64,000 nt of DNA, taken from contig NZ_CP016545.1 in NCBI RefSeq assembly GCF_001687545.1, forward strand, positions 2,341,001 to 2,405,000. The letters run 5' to 3'. Source of the DNA: Paraurantiacibacter namhicola. GTDB taxonomy: Bacteria > Pseudomonadota > Alphaproteobacteria > Sphingomonadales > Sphingomonadaceae. Below, one piece after another: positions 16,638 through 27,070 of this stretch. The notes under the pieces were generated by a model. It worked only from the letters and a program-made list of their open reading frames with translations. It made no database searches and had not been told where the DNA came from. Position 1 is the stretch's first letter. Each line of letters opens with the position of its first letter. A program made the translations under genes and the position numbers.

Positions 16638-17576
16638 TCAAGGTTCGTAATCCGGCAGCGGCGGGGAGCCGACCAGGCCGCCGATACCCTGCTCGTCAGC
16701 CTTTTCGGTCAGATTGCGCAGGGCGGAACTGGTGCGGCGCAGGTCAACCATGGTCGCCTCCAGCGCAGGCAGTGTGGAAGTGCGGAATTCCTGCATCGCG
16801 GGCTGCGCCTCGCTCAACGTCTTCTCCAGCTCGCCCGCGGCCTGCCGTGCGGAGGCCAGCGTGGTGCGCAGCTCCGCCGCCAGCGCGGGGCCTTCCTGGT
16901 TAAGCAGATTGTCCGCCGAACCCAGCGTGCCTTCGAACTGGGCCAGCGCGCCTTCGGCCTGCGCCAGCGTCGCTTCCAGCTGTGCCAGCGTCTCGCGCAT
17001 CTGCGGCCCGCTGTCCGCCACTTCGCCCAGCGTGCGGTCGGCGTTGGCCAGCACGCCTTCCAGCGAACGCTGGTTCTGCGGCGAGAGGAAATTCGTCAGC
17101 CGGTCCGTCAGTGTCGTCAGGCTGTCCAGCAGTTGCGGCGCGCCTGCCAGGATCGCGCCGATACCGCCTGCCTTGGGCCGGATTTCCGGCACTCCGTCAC
17201 GGCCCATCGCCACGATCGCGGGCGCTCCAGCTCGGGCGCCGTCCAGCTGTATGGTGGAAACGCCCGTAAAACTGCCCAGCACGGTGGCGGTGGTGCCTTG
17301 CAGGATCGGCACGTTCGGCTGCACGCTGATGCGGACCTGCACGAATTGCGGGTCCTTCTCCCACAGGTTCATCCGCTCCACCTTGCCCACGGGAACGCCG
17401 GCGAAAGTCACTTGGCTGCCGGTGGCAAGGCCTTCCACGGCCTGCGGGAAGAAGATGTCGTATTCCTTTCGGTCCTGCGCGCCCCAGCCGACGATCCAGA
17501 CGATCGCCGCGGCGAGGCCCGCCAGCAGCAGCAGGGTGACGACCCCGACCCAGAGATGATTGGCCCGTGTTTCCAT
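16638..17576 (-). CDS. MlaD/MCE-domain lipid-transport protein
   Basis: 312 residues. An N-terminal anchor (LWVGVVTLLLLAGLAAAIVWIVGW) is followed by one MCE domain (about 38-115, with FAGVPVGKVERM and VLGSFTGVSTIQLDG), then a long helical region with repeated Leu/Ala heptads from about 140 to 300. MCE rings bind lipid and form tunnels across the periplasm. The long helical part is typical of the PqiB/LetB-like or plant TGD2-like branch, longer than E. coli MlaD. It works with MlaE and MlaF upstream and the lipoprotein downstream. Confidence 0.92.
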   Translation of the reverse strand: METRANHLWVGVVTLLLLAGLAAAIVWIVGWGAQDRKEYDIFFPQAVEGLATGSQVTFAGVPVGKVERMNLWEKDPQFVQVRISVQPNVPILQGTTATVLGSFTGVSTIQLDGARAGAPAIVAMGRDGVPEIRPKAGGIGAILAGAPQLLDSLTTLTDRLTNFLSPQNQRSLEGVLANADRTLGEVADSGPQMRETLAQLEATLAQAEGALAQFEGTLGSADNLLNQEGPALAAELRTTLASARQAAGELEKTLSEAQPAMQEFRTSTLPALEATMVDLRRTSSALRNLTEKADEQGIGGLVGSPPLPDYEP

Positions 17577-17586
17577 TGCCTTGCCC

Positions 17587-18504
17587 CTATGCCCCGCCAG
17601 CCCGGGTGCTGTCTATGCCGGTGTCCGCCGCATCTGCCCGTGGATTTGCCCGCGAATGGCTGTCCATCGCGGCCCGGCTGCGCGGTCCGTTGAAATACTC
17701 CTGGATCCACGGGTGGTCCATTTCCAGCAGTTCGGGGATCGTGCCGACTGCGATCACCTGCCTGTCCGCCAGCACCGCCACGCGGTCGCAGATGGCGTAA
17801 AGCGAATCCAGGTCATGCGTGATCAGGAACACCGTCAGCCCCATCGTGTCCGCCATTTCGCGCGTCAGTTCATCGAACTTGGCAGCGCCGATGGGGTCGA
17901 GCCCGGCGGTCGGTTCGTCCAGGAACAGCAGTTCCGGGTCCAGCGCCAGCGCGCGGGCCAGGCCGGCGCGCTTCTTCATGCCGCCGGACAGCTCGCTGGG
18001 ATATTTGTTCACCGCCTCTTCCGGCAGGCCGGAGAGCTGCACCTTGTAGCGGGCAATCTCTCGCATCAGTTCCGGCGAGAGTTCGGGATAGAACTGCTTG
18101 AGCGGGACCATCACGTTCTCGCCCACGGTCAGGGTGGAGAACAGCGCACCGCCCTGGAACAGCACGCCCCAGCGGCTGCGCACGCCGATTTCCTCGTCCG
18201 GTTCGGCGGCGATGATGTCGCGCCCGAACACCTCGATGCAGCCTTCCTGCGGACGCTGAAGGCCGATGATGCTCCGCATCAGCACGGACTTGCCCGTGCC
18301 CGATCCGCCCACCACGCCCAGGATTTCCCCCCGCCGCACGTCCAGCGCAAGGTCGTCATGCACGGTCTGCGTTCCGAAGCGATTGGTCAGGCCCGAAATC
18401 CGGATCGGGTATTCCCCTACGAACCGGTCGTGCATTTCCTCATTCGTCTCGGACTCGATGTCCTCGATCAGGTCTTCCAGGTCTTCCGGATCCATCGTGC
18501 TCAT
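17587..18504 (-). CDS. ABC transporter ATP-binding protein, MlaF type
   Basis: 305 residues. Walker A GGSGTGKS, signature SELSGGMKKRAGLARAL (the GGMKKR form is specific for the MlaF branch), Walker B LLFLDEPTAGLDP and the switch His in LITHD are all present. It powers lipid movement through the MlaE permease. An acidic N-terminal extension (DPEDLEDLIEDIESETNEE) of about 28 residues precedes the ABC domain. The start ATG overlaps the permease stop (ATGA). Confidence 0.95.
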   Translation of the reverse strand: MSTMDPEDLEDLIEDIESETNEEMHDRFVGEYPIRISGLTNRFGTQTVHDDLALDVRRGEILGVVGGSGTGKSVLMRSIIGLQRPQEGCIEVFGRDIIAAEPDEEIGVRSRWGVLFQGGALFSTLTVGENVMVPLKQFYPELSPELMREIARYKVQLSGLPEEAVNKYPSELSGGMKKRAGLARALALDPELLFLDEPTAGLDPIGAAKFDELTREMADTMGLTVFLITHDLDSLYAICDRVAVLADRQVIAVGTIPELLEMDHPWIQEYFNGPRSRAAMDSHSRANPRADAADTGIDSTRAGGA

Positions 18505-19616
18505 GCCCAGCCGATCTCCGTGAAGAAGACCGCGAAGAAAGCATCGAGCACGATCACCATGAAGATGCCGAACACCACTGCCTTGGTGGTGCGAAGGCCG
18601 ACATCCTCGGCATTCCCCTTCACCTGCATGCCCTGGTAACAGCCGGTCATGGCCACGATCAGGCCAAAGACGGGTGCCTTTATCAGGCCCACCCACAGAT
18701 CGTAGGGCGGGACCACTTCCTGGATGCGCTGCAGGAAGTTCAGGAAGGGTATGCCGAGCGTCAGGTCAGCCACAAAGGCCCCGCCGACGATGGCCACGAC
18801 CGATGAGAAGAAGCCCAGCAGCGGCATCATGATCACCGCTGCCATGACACGCGGGAAGATCAGCTTCTCGGTGGGAGAGACGCCGATGGTGCGCATGGCG
18901 TCCACCTCCTCCGTCAGCTGCATCGTGCCGATCTGCGCGGCGAATGCGGAGCCGGACCGGCCCGCCACCATGATCGCCGTCATCAGCACGCCAAGTTCGC
19001 GCAGCACCAGCCGCCCTGTCAGGTTGATGGTGTAGATTTCCGCGCCGAACTGCCGCAGCTGCGCAGCGCCCTGCTGCGCCACCACGATGCCGATCAGAAA
19101 GCTCATGAGCCCGATGATGCCCAGCGAGCTGACGCCCACCAGTTCCAGCTGGCGGACCAGCGCCTTGCCGGGAAACCGCTTCGGCCGGCGGATCATCCGC
19201 CCGATGGCGAACAGCAATGCGCCCAGGAAGCTGACCATCTGCTTCGCGCCCTTGGCGAAGCCCATCACCGTTTCGCCCACCCCTTCCGGGACGCGGACGA
19301 GGAGGTTGTCGCGAGGCGGCTTTACATCGACATCGGTGGCGGTTTCACCGATCGCCTCCAGCAGGACCTTGGCCTCGTCGCTTGCCCCTTCCACGGCGCA
19401 ATCGTTGCGGCGGCAGAAGCGCAGCACCAGCCACGCGCCGACGGTGTCGATTTCCCGCACGGAGGAGAGGTCGATGCGCGAAACATCCGCGTCCAGCTGG
19501 CGCAATTGCGGGTCCAGCACGCCGATGGTGGACACCAGCATGGGGCCCTTCAGGACCAGCGTATTGCCACCCCCGTTACCGCCATCCTGCAATTCATAGC
19601 TGGCCCAGTCCCGCAT
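18501..19616 (-). CDS. MlaE-family ABC permease with N-terminal STAS domain
   Basis: 371 residues. The N-terminal 110 residues form a STAS-like domain ([18 protein letters not shown]...[16 protein letters not shown] style pattern), fused to a MlaE permease with five to six hydrophobic segments and the conserved [19 protein letters not shown] and [21 protein letters not shown] blocks. In E. coli the STAS protein (MlaB) is separate; the fused form is common in alphaproteobacteria. ATG 19616 is chosen because it begins the STAS strand; the frame continues upstream without support. First gene of the lipid-transport cassette, divergent from valS. Confidence 0.93.
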   Translation of the reverse strand: MRDWASYELQDGGNGGGNTLVLKGPMLVSTIGVLDPQLRQLDADVSRIDLSSVREIDTVGAWLVLRFCRRNDCAVEGASDEAKVLLEAIGETATDVDVKPPRDNLLVRVPEGVGETVMGFAKGAKQMVSFLGALLFAIGRMIRRPKRFPGKALVRQLELVGVSSLGIIGLMSFLIGIVVAQQGAAQLRQFGAEIYTINLTGRLVLRELGVLMTAIMVAGRSGSAFAAQIGTMQLTEEVDAMRTIGVSPTEKLIFPRVMAAVIMMPLLGFFSSVVAIVGGAFVADLTLGIPFLNFLQRIQEVVPPYDLWVGLIKAPVFGLIVAMTGCYQGMQVKGNAEDVGLRTTKAVVFGIFMVIVLDAFFAVFFTEIGWA

Positions 19617-19726
19617 GCTGTTGGCTATGCTGGCAAATCCGCCCGCTGGCAAGCGCGCTGCCCCGCATTTGCCGGGGCAATAGCGTGTTGCGCAGGCCGC
19701 GGCGCGCTGGCAAGGCTGCCCGCGAC

Positions 19727-22438
19727 ATGAGCACCGAACTCCCCAAGACATTCGACTTCGCCAATATCGAGGCGCGCTGGTATTCCCATTGGGAAGAAAC
19801 CGGCCTTTTCCGGCCCGAGCGCAGCGATGCGCAGCCCTATACGATCGTGAACCCGCCGCCGAATGTGACGGGCAACCTTCACATCGGGCACGCGCTGGAC
19901 AACACGCTGCAGGATATCGTGATCCGGTACGAGCGGATGCGCGGCAAGGATGCGCTGTGGGTGGTGGGCACGGACCATGCCGGCATCGCCACGCAGATGG
20001 TAGTGGAACGCCAGATGGGCGAGCGGGGCGAGAAGCGCACCGATTTCTCGCGCGAGCAGTTCGTGGAGAAAGTCTGGGATTGGAAAGAGGAATCCGGCGG
20101 CAACATCACCCGCCAGCTGCGCCGCCTGGGCTGTTCGATGGACTGGAGCCGCGAACAGTTCACGATGGACGATCACTTCACGCGCGCCGTGCTGAAGACC
20201 TTCGTGCAGCTGCACCGCGATGGCCTGATCTACCGCGACAAGCGGCTGGTGAACTGGGACCCGGCGCTGAAGACCGCCATTTCCGACCTGGAAGTGGAAA
20301 CGCGCGAGACCAAGGGCGGCTTCTGGCGCTTCCGCTATCCGCTTGCCGATGGCGTCACGCTGGATAGCGGCGAGGGCCATATCGAGGTTGCGACGACGCG
20401 CCCCGAAACCATGCTGGCCGACATGGCCGTGGCCGTGCACCCGACCGACGAGCGCTATGCCAGCGTGATCGGCAAGGACATCCTGCTACCCATCACCTGC
20501 CGCCGCGTGAAGGTGGTGGCGGACGAGCATGCCGATCCGGAACTGGGCAGCGGCGCGGTGAAAATCACGCCGGGCCATGACTTCAACGACTTCGACGTGG
20601 GCAAGCGTGCCGGCATCGCGGCGGGCGACATGCTCAACATGTTCGATGCCGATGCTGCCGTGGTGCAGGTGGCCGACGGGCTGATCCCCGCCGAATTCGT
20701 GGGACTGGACCGTTTCGCCGCGCGCGACCTGGTGGTGGAGCGCATGAAGCAGGACGGCTTCCTGGTGCCGCATGTCACCAAGGATAAAGACGGCGAGGAA
20801 GTGGAAGCGGATTTCGAGCCGCGCACCATCCAGACCCCCTATGGCGACCGCGGCGGCGTGGTGATCGAACCGTGGCTGACCGACCAGTGGTATGTGAATG
20901 CCGCAGAACTCGCCAAAGCCCCGATGCAGGCCGTGCGCGACGGGGATATCGAGATCGTCCCCGCGACCTGGGAGAAGACCTTCTTCAACTGGATGGAGAA
21001 CATCCAACCTTGGTGCGTCAGCCGCCAGCTCTGGTGGGGCCACCGCATCCCGGCCTGGTATGGCCCTGGCGGTGAGGTCTTCGTGGCGGAGACCGAGGAA
21101 GAAGCGCAGGCGCTGGCCGGTGACGGCGTTGCCCTGACGCGCGACGAGGACGTGCTGGATACATGGTTCTCCTCCGCCCTGTGGCCTTTCGCCACGCTCG
21201 GCTGGCCGGACGAGACGGATCTTGTCCGGAAACACTATCCCAATGACCTGCTGATCAGCGGATTCGACATCCTGTTCTTCTGGGATGCGCGCATGATGAT
21301 GATGGGCCGCCATCTGACGGGCCAGAACCCCTGGCCGCGGCTGTACCTGCACGGGCTGGTGCGCGCGCCGGACGGGCAGAAGATGTCCAAGTCCAAGGGC
21401 AATGTGGTCGATCCGCTCGGCCTGGTGGACAAATATGGCGCGGATGCGCTGCGTTTCTTCATGGCGGCGATGGAAAGCCAGGGCCGCGACATCAAGATGG
21501 ATGAGCGCCGGGTGGAGGGCTATCGCAACTTCGCCACCAAGCTGTGGAACGCGGCGCGCTTCTGCCAGTCCAACGGTATCGGCGCCTCCAACACGCTGAA
21601 GGCCCCGGCAGCAAGGCTGGCCGCCAACCAGTGGATCATCGGCGAAGTCCAGCAGACGGTGGAGGGTTTGGAAAAGGCGCTGGCCGACCTGCGCTTCGAT
21701 GCGGCGGCCAACACCATCTATCACTTCGTGTGGGACCGGTTCTGCGACTGGTACCTGGAACTGATCAAGCCGGTGCTGAACGGCGATGCGGACAGCGATG
21801 CCGCGGTCGAAACGCGCGCCGTTGCCGGATGGGCGCTCGACCAGATCCTGGTCATGCTGCACCCCTTCATGCCCTTCGTGACCGAAGAGCTGTGGCATGC
21901 ACAGGGCGAGCGTTCCTACGAGCTGATCGTGGCGAAATGGCCGGAGCCTCGCGCCGAGGTCTCGCAGCAGGCCGTGGCGGCGATCGACTGGGTCATCGCG
22001 CTCACCACCGCCACGCGTGCTGCCCGCAACGAGCTTGGCATTTCCCCCGGCGCAAAGCTGGCAGCCTATTGCCCCGCCCCGTCCGACCTTGCGAAATCCG
22101 TGGTGGAGCGCAGCAGCGCCGCCATCGAGCGGCTTGCGCGCCTGACGCCCGTCCACTTCGCCGATGCACCCGCAGGCGCGGCCATGCAGGTGACGGCGGG
22201 TGAGGACGTGTTCATCGTCCCGCTGGACGGCGTGATCGACGTGGATGCGGAGCGTGAACGGCTTACCAAGGCCATGGCGCTCAGCCGCAAGGAAGCGGCC
22301 AGCCTCGCCGGGCGACTAAGCAATGCCAATTTCGTCGAACGCGCCAAGCCCGAAGCCGTGGAAAAGGCCCGCGCCGATCACGCCCATCACGAGGCGGAAG
22401 TGGCCCGTCTGGAAGCGGCGCTGGCGCGGCTGGGTTAA
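19727..22438 (+). CDS. valS: Valine-tRNA ligase
   Basis: 903 residues. It charges tRNA-Val. Class I signatures are clear: [15 protein letters not shown] (HIGH) near residue 41 and [10 protein letters not shown] (KMSKS) near 550, with an editing domain between them and a C-terminal coiled-coil that begins around residue 835 ([15 protein letters not shown]). ATG 19727 gives [11 protein letters not shown], as in relatives. It diverges from the MlaE permease across a gap of 110 bases that contains a GCCCCG/CGGGGC hairpin at 19660-19678. Confidence 0.97.
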   Translation: MSTELPKTFDFANIEARWYSHWEETGLFRPERSDAQPYTIVNPPPNVTGNLHIGHALDNTLQDIVIRYERMRGKDALWVVGTDHAGIATQMVVERQMGERGEKRTDFSREQFVEKVWDWKEESGGNITRQLRRLGCSMDWSREQFTMDDHFTRAVLKTFVQLHRDGLIYRDKRLVNWDPALKTAISDLEVETRETKGGFWRFRYPLADGVTLDSGEGHIEVATTRPETMLADMAVAVHPTDERYASVIGKDILLPITCRRVKVVADEHADPELGSGAVKITPGHDFNDFDVGKRAGIAAGDMLNMFDADAAVVQVADGLIPAEFVGLDRFAARDLVVERMKQDGFLVPHVTKDKDGEEVEADFEPRTIQTPYGDRGGVVIEPWLTDQWYVNAAELAKAPMQAVRDGDIEIVPATWEKTFFNWMENIQPWCVSRQLWWGHRIPAWYGPGGEVFVAETEEEAQALAGDGVALTRDEDVLDTWFSSALWPFATLGWPDETDLVRKHYPNDLLISGFDILFFWDARMMMMGRHLTGQNPWPRLYLHGLVRAPDGQKMSKSKGNVVDPLGLVDKYGADALRFFMAAMESQGRDIKMDERRVEGYRNFATKLWNAARFCQSNGIGASNTLKAPAARLAANQWIIGEVQQTVEGLEKALADLRFDAAANTIYHFVWDRFCDWYLELIKPVLNGDADSDAAVETRAVAGWALDQILVMLHPFMPFVTEELWHAQGERSYELIVAKWPEPRAEVSQQAVAAIDWVIALTTATRAARNELGISPGAKLAAYCPAPSDLAKSVVERSSAAIERLARLTPVHFADAPAGAAMQVTAGEDVFIVPLDGVIDVDAERERLTKAMALSRKEAASLAGRLSNANFVERAKPEAVEKARADHAHHEAEVARLEAALARLG

Positions 22439-22442
22439 TCCA

Positions 22443-22928
22443 GTGCTGCGCCGCATCCTCGAAGGCTTGGGGCTGTCACGCAGCCTGCCAAGGGCGGTTC
22501 CTTACACGCATCCACGCTACGGGCATTTTGCGGATGACGGGACCGGCATCCATGAGCATGTCAAAGTGGAATGGGACGGGCGCTCCGTCTTCTTCGCTCC
22601 GGATTCGCTTGGCGGCGTTGTCATCGAAGACAGCTTCGATACGATGGATGCACTGTTGCAGGATACGGAGCGCTGGAACCAGGAAACACGCGCAACCATC
22701 ATCCGGGACTGCTATCCACTCTGGGCCGAAAACTGGTTTGATCCCGGCGCGCACCAGCATCTGACAGAAAATCAATTCGCCGACCGTCTGATCCTGCAGT
22801 CAATCTGCACCGGAGAGGGCGGTTCTGTGTCTTTCTATTTCGATGATGACGAGATTTTCGGAGAGCACGCTGTGGTCGCCTTCGGCACTCTCCAGGGCGG
22901 CATCGAAGAAGCAACCATGGAAGGCTGA
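22443..22928 (+). CDS. Hypothetical protein, possibly DUF2262-like
   Basis: 161 residues from a GTG codon five bases after the valS stop. It is a soluble acidic protein with several Trp, Tyr and Asp residues. The C-terminal part (SVSFYFDDDEIFGEHAVV, then GTLQGGIEEATMEG) resembles DUF2262-type domains, a group with some members considered immunity proteins; this is a recollection-level match. An alternative reading is a standalone enzyme-modulating protein. The stop overlaps the queE start (TGATG), so it is translated with queE. No effector or toxin gene is next to it. Confidence 0.65.
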   Translation: MLRRILEGLGLSRSLPRAVPYTHPRYGHFADDGTGIHEHVKVEWDGRSVFFAPDSLGGVVIEDSFDTMDALLQDTERWNQETRATIIRDCYPLWAENWFDPGAHQHLTENQFADRLILQSICTGEGGSVSFYFDDDEIFGEHAVVAFGTLQGGIEEATMEG

Positions 22929-23674
22929 TGGCCCTCACCCTTGCCACGATCACGCCCGGCGACCCGGAGATTTTTGCCAGCATACAGGGCGAAGGCCCGA
23001 GCTGCGGTGCGGAGGTGGCGTTCATCCGTCTCTCGCGCTGCAACCTGGCCTGCGTGTGGTGCGACACGGCCTATACCTGGCACTGGGAAGGCGACGCCAA
23101 AAAGTTCAGGCGCCCGCACCGCAGCGGCGAGACATTCGCCCGCGCGGCCAACCAGGTGAAGCTGGACGAGGCCGAAGCCGCGCGGCTGGTGGCGGCAACA
23201 GGCCGCAAGCGCCTCGTCATCACCGGTGGCGAGCCTTTGCTGCAGGGCGCGGCTTTGGCCCGGATGCTGCAGCACCTGCCTGACGTCGAGGTGGAGATCG
23301 AGACCAACGGCACCACCACCGCCCCGCCCGCACTCGACGTCCGCGTCACGCAGTACAATGTCAGCCCGAAACTGGCCCACAGCGGCAATGCGCCGGAACT
23401 CGCCCTGCTGCCGGAACGCCTGCGCGCCTACGCGGTGGACCCGCGCGCCTTCTTCAAGTTCGTCGTGGCGCAGCCGGATGACGTGGCCGAAGTGCTCGCA
23501 CTGTCGGACCTATACGCCCTGCCCAAAGAGCGCACATATCTGATGCCCGAAGGCACAGACAGCGCGGCGCTTAGCGCCCGCATGGACTGGATAGAGCCAC
23601 TGGCGGCCGAGTACGGCCTGCAAGTCACCGACCGAGCGCATATCCACCTATTTGGCGATACGCGGGGGACGTAA
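22928..23674 (+). CDS. queE: 7-carboxy-7-deazaguanine synthase (radical SAM)
   Basis: 248 residues. QueE converts 6-carboxytetrahydropterin to 7-carboxy-7-deazaguanine in the path to preQ0 and queuosine. The radical SAM cluster motif CX3CX2C is in SRCNLACVWCDTAYTWHWEGD (residues about 36-50), with SIQGEG before it and the glycine-rich VITGGEPLLQ after. ETNGTT and VSPKLAHSGN are also typical. The remaining queuosine-path genes are not in the window. The start overlaps the stop of the small upstream gene. Confidence 0.95.
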   Translation: MALTLATITPGDPEIFASIQGEGPSCGAEVAFIRLSRCNLACVWCDTAYTWHWEGDAKKFRRPHRSGETFARAANQVKLDEAEAARLVAATGRKRLVITGGEPLLQGAALARMLQHLPDVEVEIETNGTTTAPPALDVRVTQYNVSPKLAHSGNAPELALLPERLRAYAVDPRAFFKFVVAQPDDVAEVLALSDLYALPKERTYLMPEGTDSAALSARMDWIEPLAAEYGLQVTDRAHIHLFGDTRGT

Positions 23675-23696
23675 TTGGACGTGGGGGTATGAAAGC

Positions 23697-24476
23697 ATGA
23701 GTTTCGCATCGAGGACATCGCCATCGCAATTGATCGGCGTTATCATCGGCCTGATCGTTTGCGGCCTGATCGTCCGCATGGTGATGGCGGGCGGGGTGGA
23801 AGAGTTCTTCAATCCCACCAAGCAGGTCGAAAACGAGATCGAGGCTGCCATGAAATCGCGCCCGGGCGATCTGGCAATCATCCAGGCAATCGAAACGCAT
23901 TTCCCGGAAGAATACGAGGCGATGCTGGAAAACATGGCGGAAGCCGCGATGGGTCAGCAATCTGGCGAGGCGGTTGCCGACGCTGGCAGCAGTGAGCTGG
24001 CCCGTTTCATGGCGCGCCATCCCAACGACTTCGCTGCTGCGCCCGACGAGGCCCTGTCAGTCGTCCTGCAGCACGAGGGCACGCTGCTGGACGGGCTGCT
24101 GGCGCAGGATCCCGTACTTTGCAGCGATTACATCATGGGGCGGATGCAGGTGGACGATCCGCTGCCCGACAGCGTGCTGCAGCTGATCGGCCAGAGCGCC
24201 GCATCCAAGGTGAAGGCCATGGCTGCGGGCCGCGCGGACCAGCAATTGCGTTTCAAGACGACGCCTGCAGACCTTGCGGCGCTGGGCGAGACTATGCGGG
24301 TGCGCGGCGCGTCCGAATTGCAGGTGTCGATGTTCCTGTCCGACTCGGGGGCGGCTGAGGCGCTGGACGACATCCAGCGCTGCGAAGGCGCCATTCACTT
24401 GGTCAAGGGCATAGAGCAACAGACCGCAGGCCGGCGCGCCCTGCTGGTCGCGACCTTCCTGACTCCGGCACGCTAG
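23697..24476 (+). CDS. Membrane-anchored helical protein of unknown function
   Basis: 259 residues. One transmembrane segment near the N-terminus (LIGVIIGLIVCGLIVRMVMAG, residues about 12-32) is followed by a wholly helical soluble region of about 220 residues with many Ala, Glu and Asp residues and two Cys. I recognise no family. ATG 23697 is chosen over the upstream ATG at 23652 because the latter adds only a short polar stretch. It follows queE after 22 bases and converges with the HerA-like gene, with only 2 bases between stops. Confidence 0.7.
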   Translation: MSFASRTSPSQLIGVIIGLIVCGLIVRMVMAGGVEEFFNPTKQVENEIEAAMKSRPGDLAIIQAIETHFPEEYEAMLENMAEAAMGQQSGEAVADAGSSELARFMARHPNDFAAAPDEALSVVLQHEGTLLDGLLAQDPVLCSDYIMGRMQVDDPLPDSVLQLIGQSAASKVKAMAAGRADQQLRFKTTPADLAALGETMRVRGASELQVSMFLSDSGAAEALDDIQRCEGAIHLVKGIEQQTAGRRALLVATFLTPAR

Positions 24477-24478
24477 GC

Positions 24479-26230
24479 TCATTTCCCCTGCGCGCGCCAC
24501 CTCTGGACGGTGCGCAGCACGGCGTCTTCTTCGCCGCCGGACTGGTTCCACAGGTCGGTAAAGCTGGGATCCTCGGATGCCGGGCGCTTGCTCTCTTCGA
24601 GGTTGTCGAAGCTGACGCGGATGGGGATGGCCACACCCTCGCCGCAGATGATGCATTCGCGGTTGCGCAGCGCCGGGATGGAATCGAGGAAGCCGCGCGC
24701 GCCTTCGGGCATGGCGGCCTTAACGAAGGCCTGGTCGCGGTCGTTGTTGAGACGCATCGAAATGATCGTGCCGCACTGCGACAGCACGCCTTCGGCAAGG
24801 TCGGACGGACGCTGTGTGATCAGGCCCAGGCTGATGCCGTATTTCCGGCCTTCCTTGGCGATACGGCTGAGGATGCGGCCGACCGACGAGCCATCTGCAT
24901 TCTTCTCGCACGGCACGTAGCGGTGGGCTTCTTCGCACACGAGCAGGATCGGCGCGGTCTTTTCCTCGCGGCCCCAGATGGCGAAATCGAATACCATGCG
25001 GCTGAGCACAGCCACCACGGTGGAAGTGATGTCCGAAGGCACGCCTGACACATCGATGATGGAGATCGGCTTGCCGTCGCTGGGCATGCGGAAGATCTTG
25101 GAGATGAACTCCGCCATCGTGTCGCCCACCAGCATGCCGGAGAACATGAACTGGTAGCGCGGATCACCCTTCAGCTCTTCCAGCTTGGTCTTCAGGCGCA
25201 TGAAGGGCGCGGTGTTGGTCGCCTTGTCCAGCTTGCCCATCTCGTCCGCGATCGCGGTAGAAAGGTCGCTGAGAAGGTAGGGAATGGGCGAATCGACGGT
25301 GATCTTGCCCAGCTGCTCGGCCAGACGGTTCTTGCCCCGTGCTTTCAGCAGGCACTTGGCCAGGATGTCAGCATCGGCCTGCCGGTCGTTGCCCTGGCTG
25401 GTCAGGATCACCTCGCAGTGTTCCTCGAAATTCAGCAGCCAATACGGCATCTGCAGGTTGGATACGTCGAAGATCGTGCCGGTGTTCTTGAACGCGGCGG
25501 AATATTCGCCGTGCGGGTCGACCATCACGATGTGGCCCTTGGGCGCGGCCTGGCAGATGCGGTGCAGGATCAGCGCCGCGCTGGTGGACTTACCCGTACC
25601 GGTGGAGCCGAGCAGCGCGAAGTGCTTGCCCAGCATGGCATCGATATAGACGCCGGCGCGGATGTCGTCGGTCGGATACACCGTGCCGATCTGGATCGCG
25701 CTGCGCCCGTCACTGGCATAGATCTGCTTCAGGTCGGGCGTGGTGGCAGGATAGATCAGCGCGCCGGGTATGGGATAGCGGGTCACACCGCGGCGGAAAC
25801 CGCTGATCTTGCCGGTCAGCTTCTCTTCCGTGCCCTCACCCATGAAATCGATGCTGGCCAGGATGCCTTCGCTGCGGCGGTCCTGCTTCTGGTCGCGCAC
25901 GCTGGCGAGCAGCCAGCCGTCGGCAGTCTTGATCTTCACCTGGCTGCCGACCTGCCCGGCCAGTGCCACGGACGGGTCGCAATCATCGGCGCATTCGGTC
26001 AGGCGCTGCAAATCCAGCGCAATCATGGAGCCCGAGCCGGCAATTTCCAGCACGACGCCGATGGGCTGGCTGGCACATTCGGACGGCTGCGCAGCTGCCT
26101 GCGGGGCGGCCTGGGGCGGACGTTGGGGGGCGGATTGGGGCGCAGCTTGCGGATGGGCCTGTGGTTGGGCCTGCGCATTCGCGCTGCCCTGCTGGTCGGA
26201 AAACTGCTGCCGAGGAGGCATATCGGTCAT
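24479..26230 (-). CDS. HerA-like DUF87 ATPase
   Basis: 583 residues. After a Gln/Pro/Ala-rich N-terminus (about residues 9-48) comes a beta-barrel HAS-like domain, then the RecA-like core with Walker A LGSTGTGKST, the strand HIVMVDPHGEYS, Walker B ILLVCEEAHRY and the arginine-finger region LSRIAKEGRKYG...LITQRPSD. This is the HerA/FtsK superfamily, hexameric pumps that act on DNA with the NurA nuclease in archaea and in many bacterial defence systems. No nurA-like or SIR2-like partner is adjacent, so this is probably the housekeeping form found in alphaproteobacteria. Confidence 0.88.
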   Translation of the reverse strand: MTDMPPRQQFSDQQGSANAQAQPQAHPQAAPQSAPQRPPQAAPQAAAQPSECASQPIGVVLEIAGSGSMIALDLQRLTECADDCDPSVALAGQVGSQVKIKTADGWLLASVRDQKQDRRSEGILASIDFMGEGTEEKLTGKISGFRRGVTRYPIPGALIYPATTPDLKQIYASDGRSAIQIGTVYPTDDIRAGVYIDAMLGKHFALLGSTGTGKSTSAALILHRICQAAPKGHIVMVDPHGEYSAAFKNTGTIFDVSNLQMPYWLLNFEEHCEVILTSQGNDRQADADILAKCLLKARGKNRLAEQLGKITVDSPIPYLLSDLSTAIADEMGKLDKATNTAPFMRLKTKLEELKGDPRYQFMFSGMLVGDTMAEFISKIFRMPSDGKPISIIDVSGVPSDITSTVVAVLSRMVFDFAIWGREEKTAPILLVCEEAHRYVPCEKNADGSSVGRILSRIAKEGRKYGISLGLITQRPSDLAEGVLSQCGTIISMRLNNDRDQAFVKAAMPEGARGFLDSIPALRNRECIICGEGVAIPIRVSFDNLEESKRPASEDPSFTDLWNQSGGEEDAVLRTVQRWRAQGK

Positions 26231-26317
26231 GATTCTGGTCCCGCAATCCCGTTATTGGTCTGCGATACCGATAGGCTTTTGCTGGTTAAGATCGGGTCAA
26301 CCCCGACCACGGGCCTC

Positions 26318-27070
26318 CTAGACCAGTCGGAATACCCGCCCGGCCATCCAGCCCATCATGATGGACAGCAGCACGGCAAAGGCCCCGTAGACAAAGGGCC
26401 AGTCCTGCGAGAATTCGAACACGCGCCCCTCGAAACCGGTCTTGCTGACCACGACCTCGGTCGTGGCAGAGGCGATGACGCGCCCCTGCGTGATGGCGAA
26501 GGTTTCGGCGGTGTAAGTCCCTGTCACCACGTTGGATGGGAGCGGGATGCGCGCCTGGTAAAGCACGCCTTCGCTGATCGTCACGCCGCCGGGATCGTTG
26601 CGATAAAGCCCGCTGCGCTGCCGCAGGTCCACAAGGCCAGCGGTGAAGCGCGCCTGCTCTTCCGGGTCGATCGCGCCCGATGGCGAGAGCTGCAGATGCT
26701 CCAGCCCCAGCTCGTAAATCGCGGCGGTGCGCTCATCCACGATCTCACCCACCGGCTTTGAAGAGGCGACGGCGAAATAGGAAGGCGCAGACTGGAAATC
26801 GGTGCTCTGCGCGTTGACCCAGATGCCGGCGACACGGTCCTTCTCGCGCAGCTTGATGGCCTGGGTCGGCCCTTTCAGCACCACGACGATATCGTAATTC
26901 GTGCCCGCGCGGCGGCCATCCGGCTCCAGTATCGCGCCGAACAGCAGCAGCTCCGTGCCTACGAAGCCCTGCCGCACGCGCACCTCGTGCTCGCTGATCT
27001 CGGGCACCAGGATGGGCTCTCGCTGGGCGGTCAGGCTGAAGAAGGCCAGCAGCAGGAAGGCAAGGCGCAT
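26318..27070 (-). CDS. TIGR02186-family membrane-anchored protein
   Basis: 250 residues. A signal peptide (MRLAFLLLAFFSLTA) is followed by a beta-rich domain starting EPILVPEISEHEVRVRQGF, with VVVLKGPTQ and GIWVNAQSTDFQSAPSYFAV, and a C-terminal transmembrane helix (FVYGAFAVLLSIMMGWMAG). This matches the TIGR02186 family, found in alphaproteobacteria beside TauE-type exporters. Its role is unknown. Its start overlaps the end of the TauE gene by one base, so the two are made together and probably form a complex. Confidence 0.88.
   Translation of the reverse strand: MRLAFLLLAFFSLTAQREPILVPEISEHEVRVRQGFVGTELLLFGAILEPDGRRAGTNYDIVVVLKGPTQAIKLREKDRVAGIWVNAQSTDFQSAPSYFAVASSKPVGEIVDERTAAIYELGLEHLQLSPSGAIDPEEQARFTAGLVDLRQRSGLYRNDPGGVTISEGVLYQARIPLPSNVVTGTYTAETFAITQGRVIASATTEVVVSKTGFEGRVFEFSQDWPFVYGAFAVLLSIMMGWMAGRVFRLV

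Noticed and set aside
19660-19678. Hairpin GCCCCG/CGGGGC between mlaE and valS
   Set aside because: No T-run and no place after a gene end, so it is not called a terminator.
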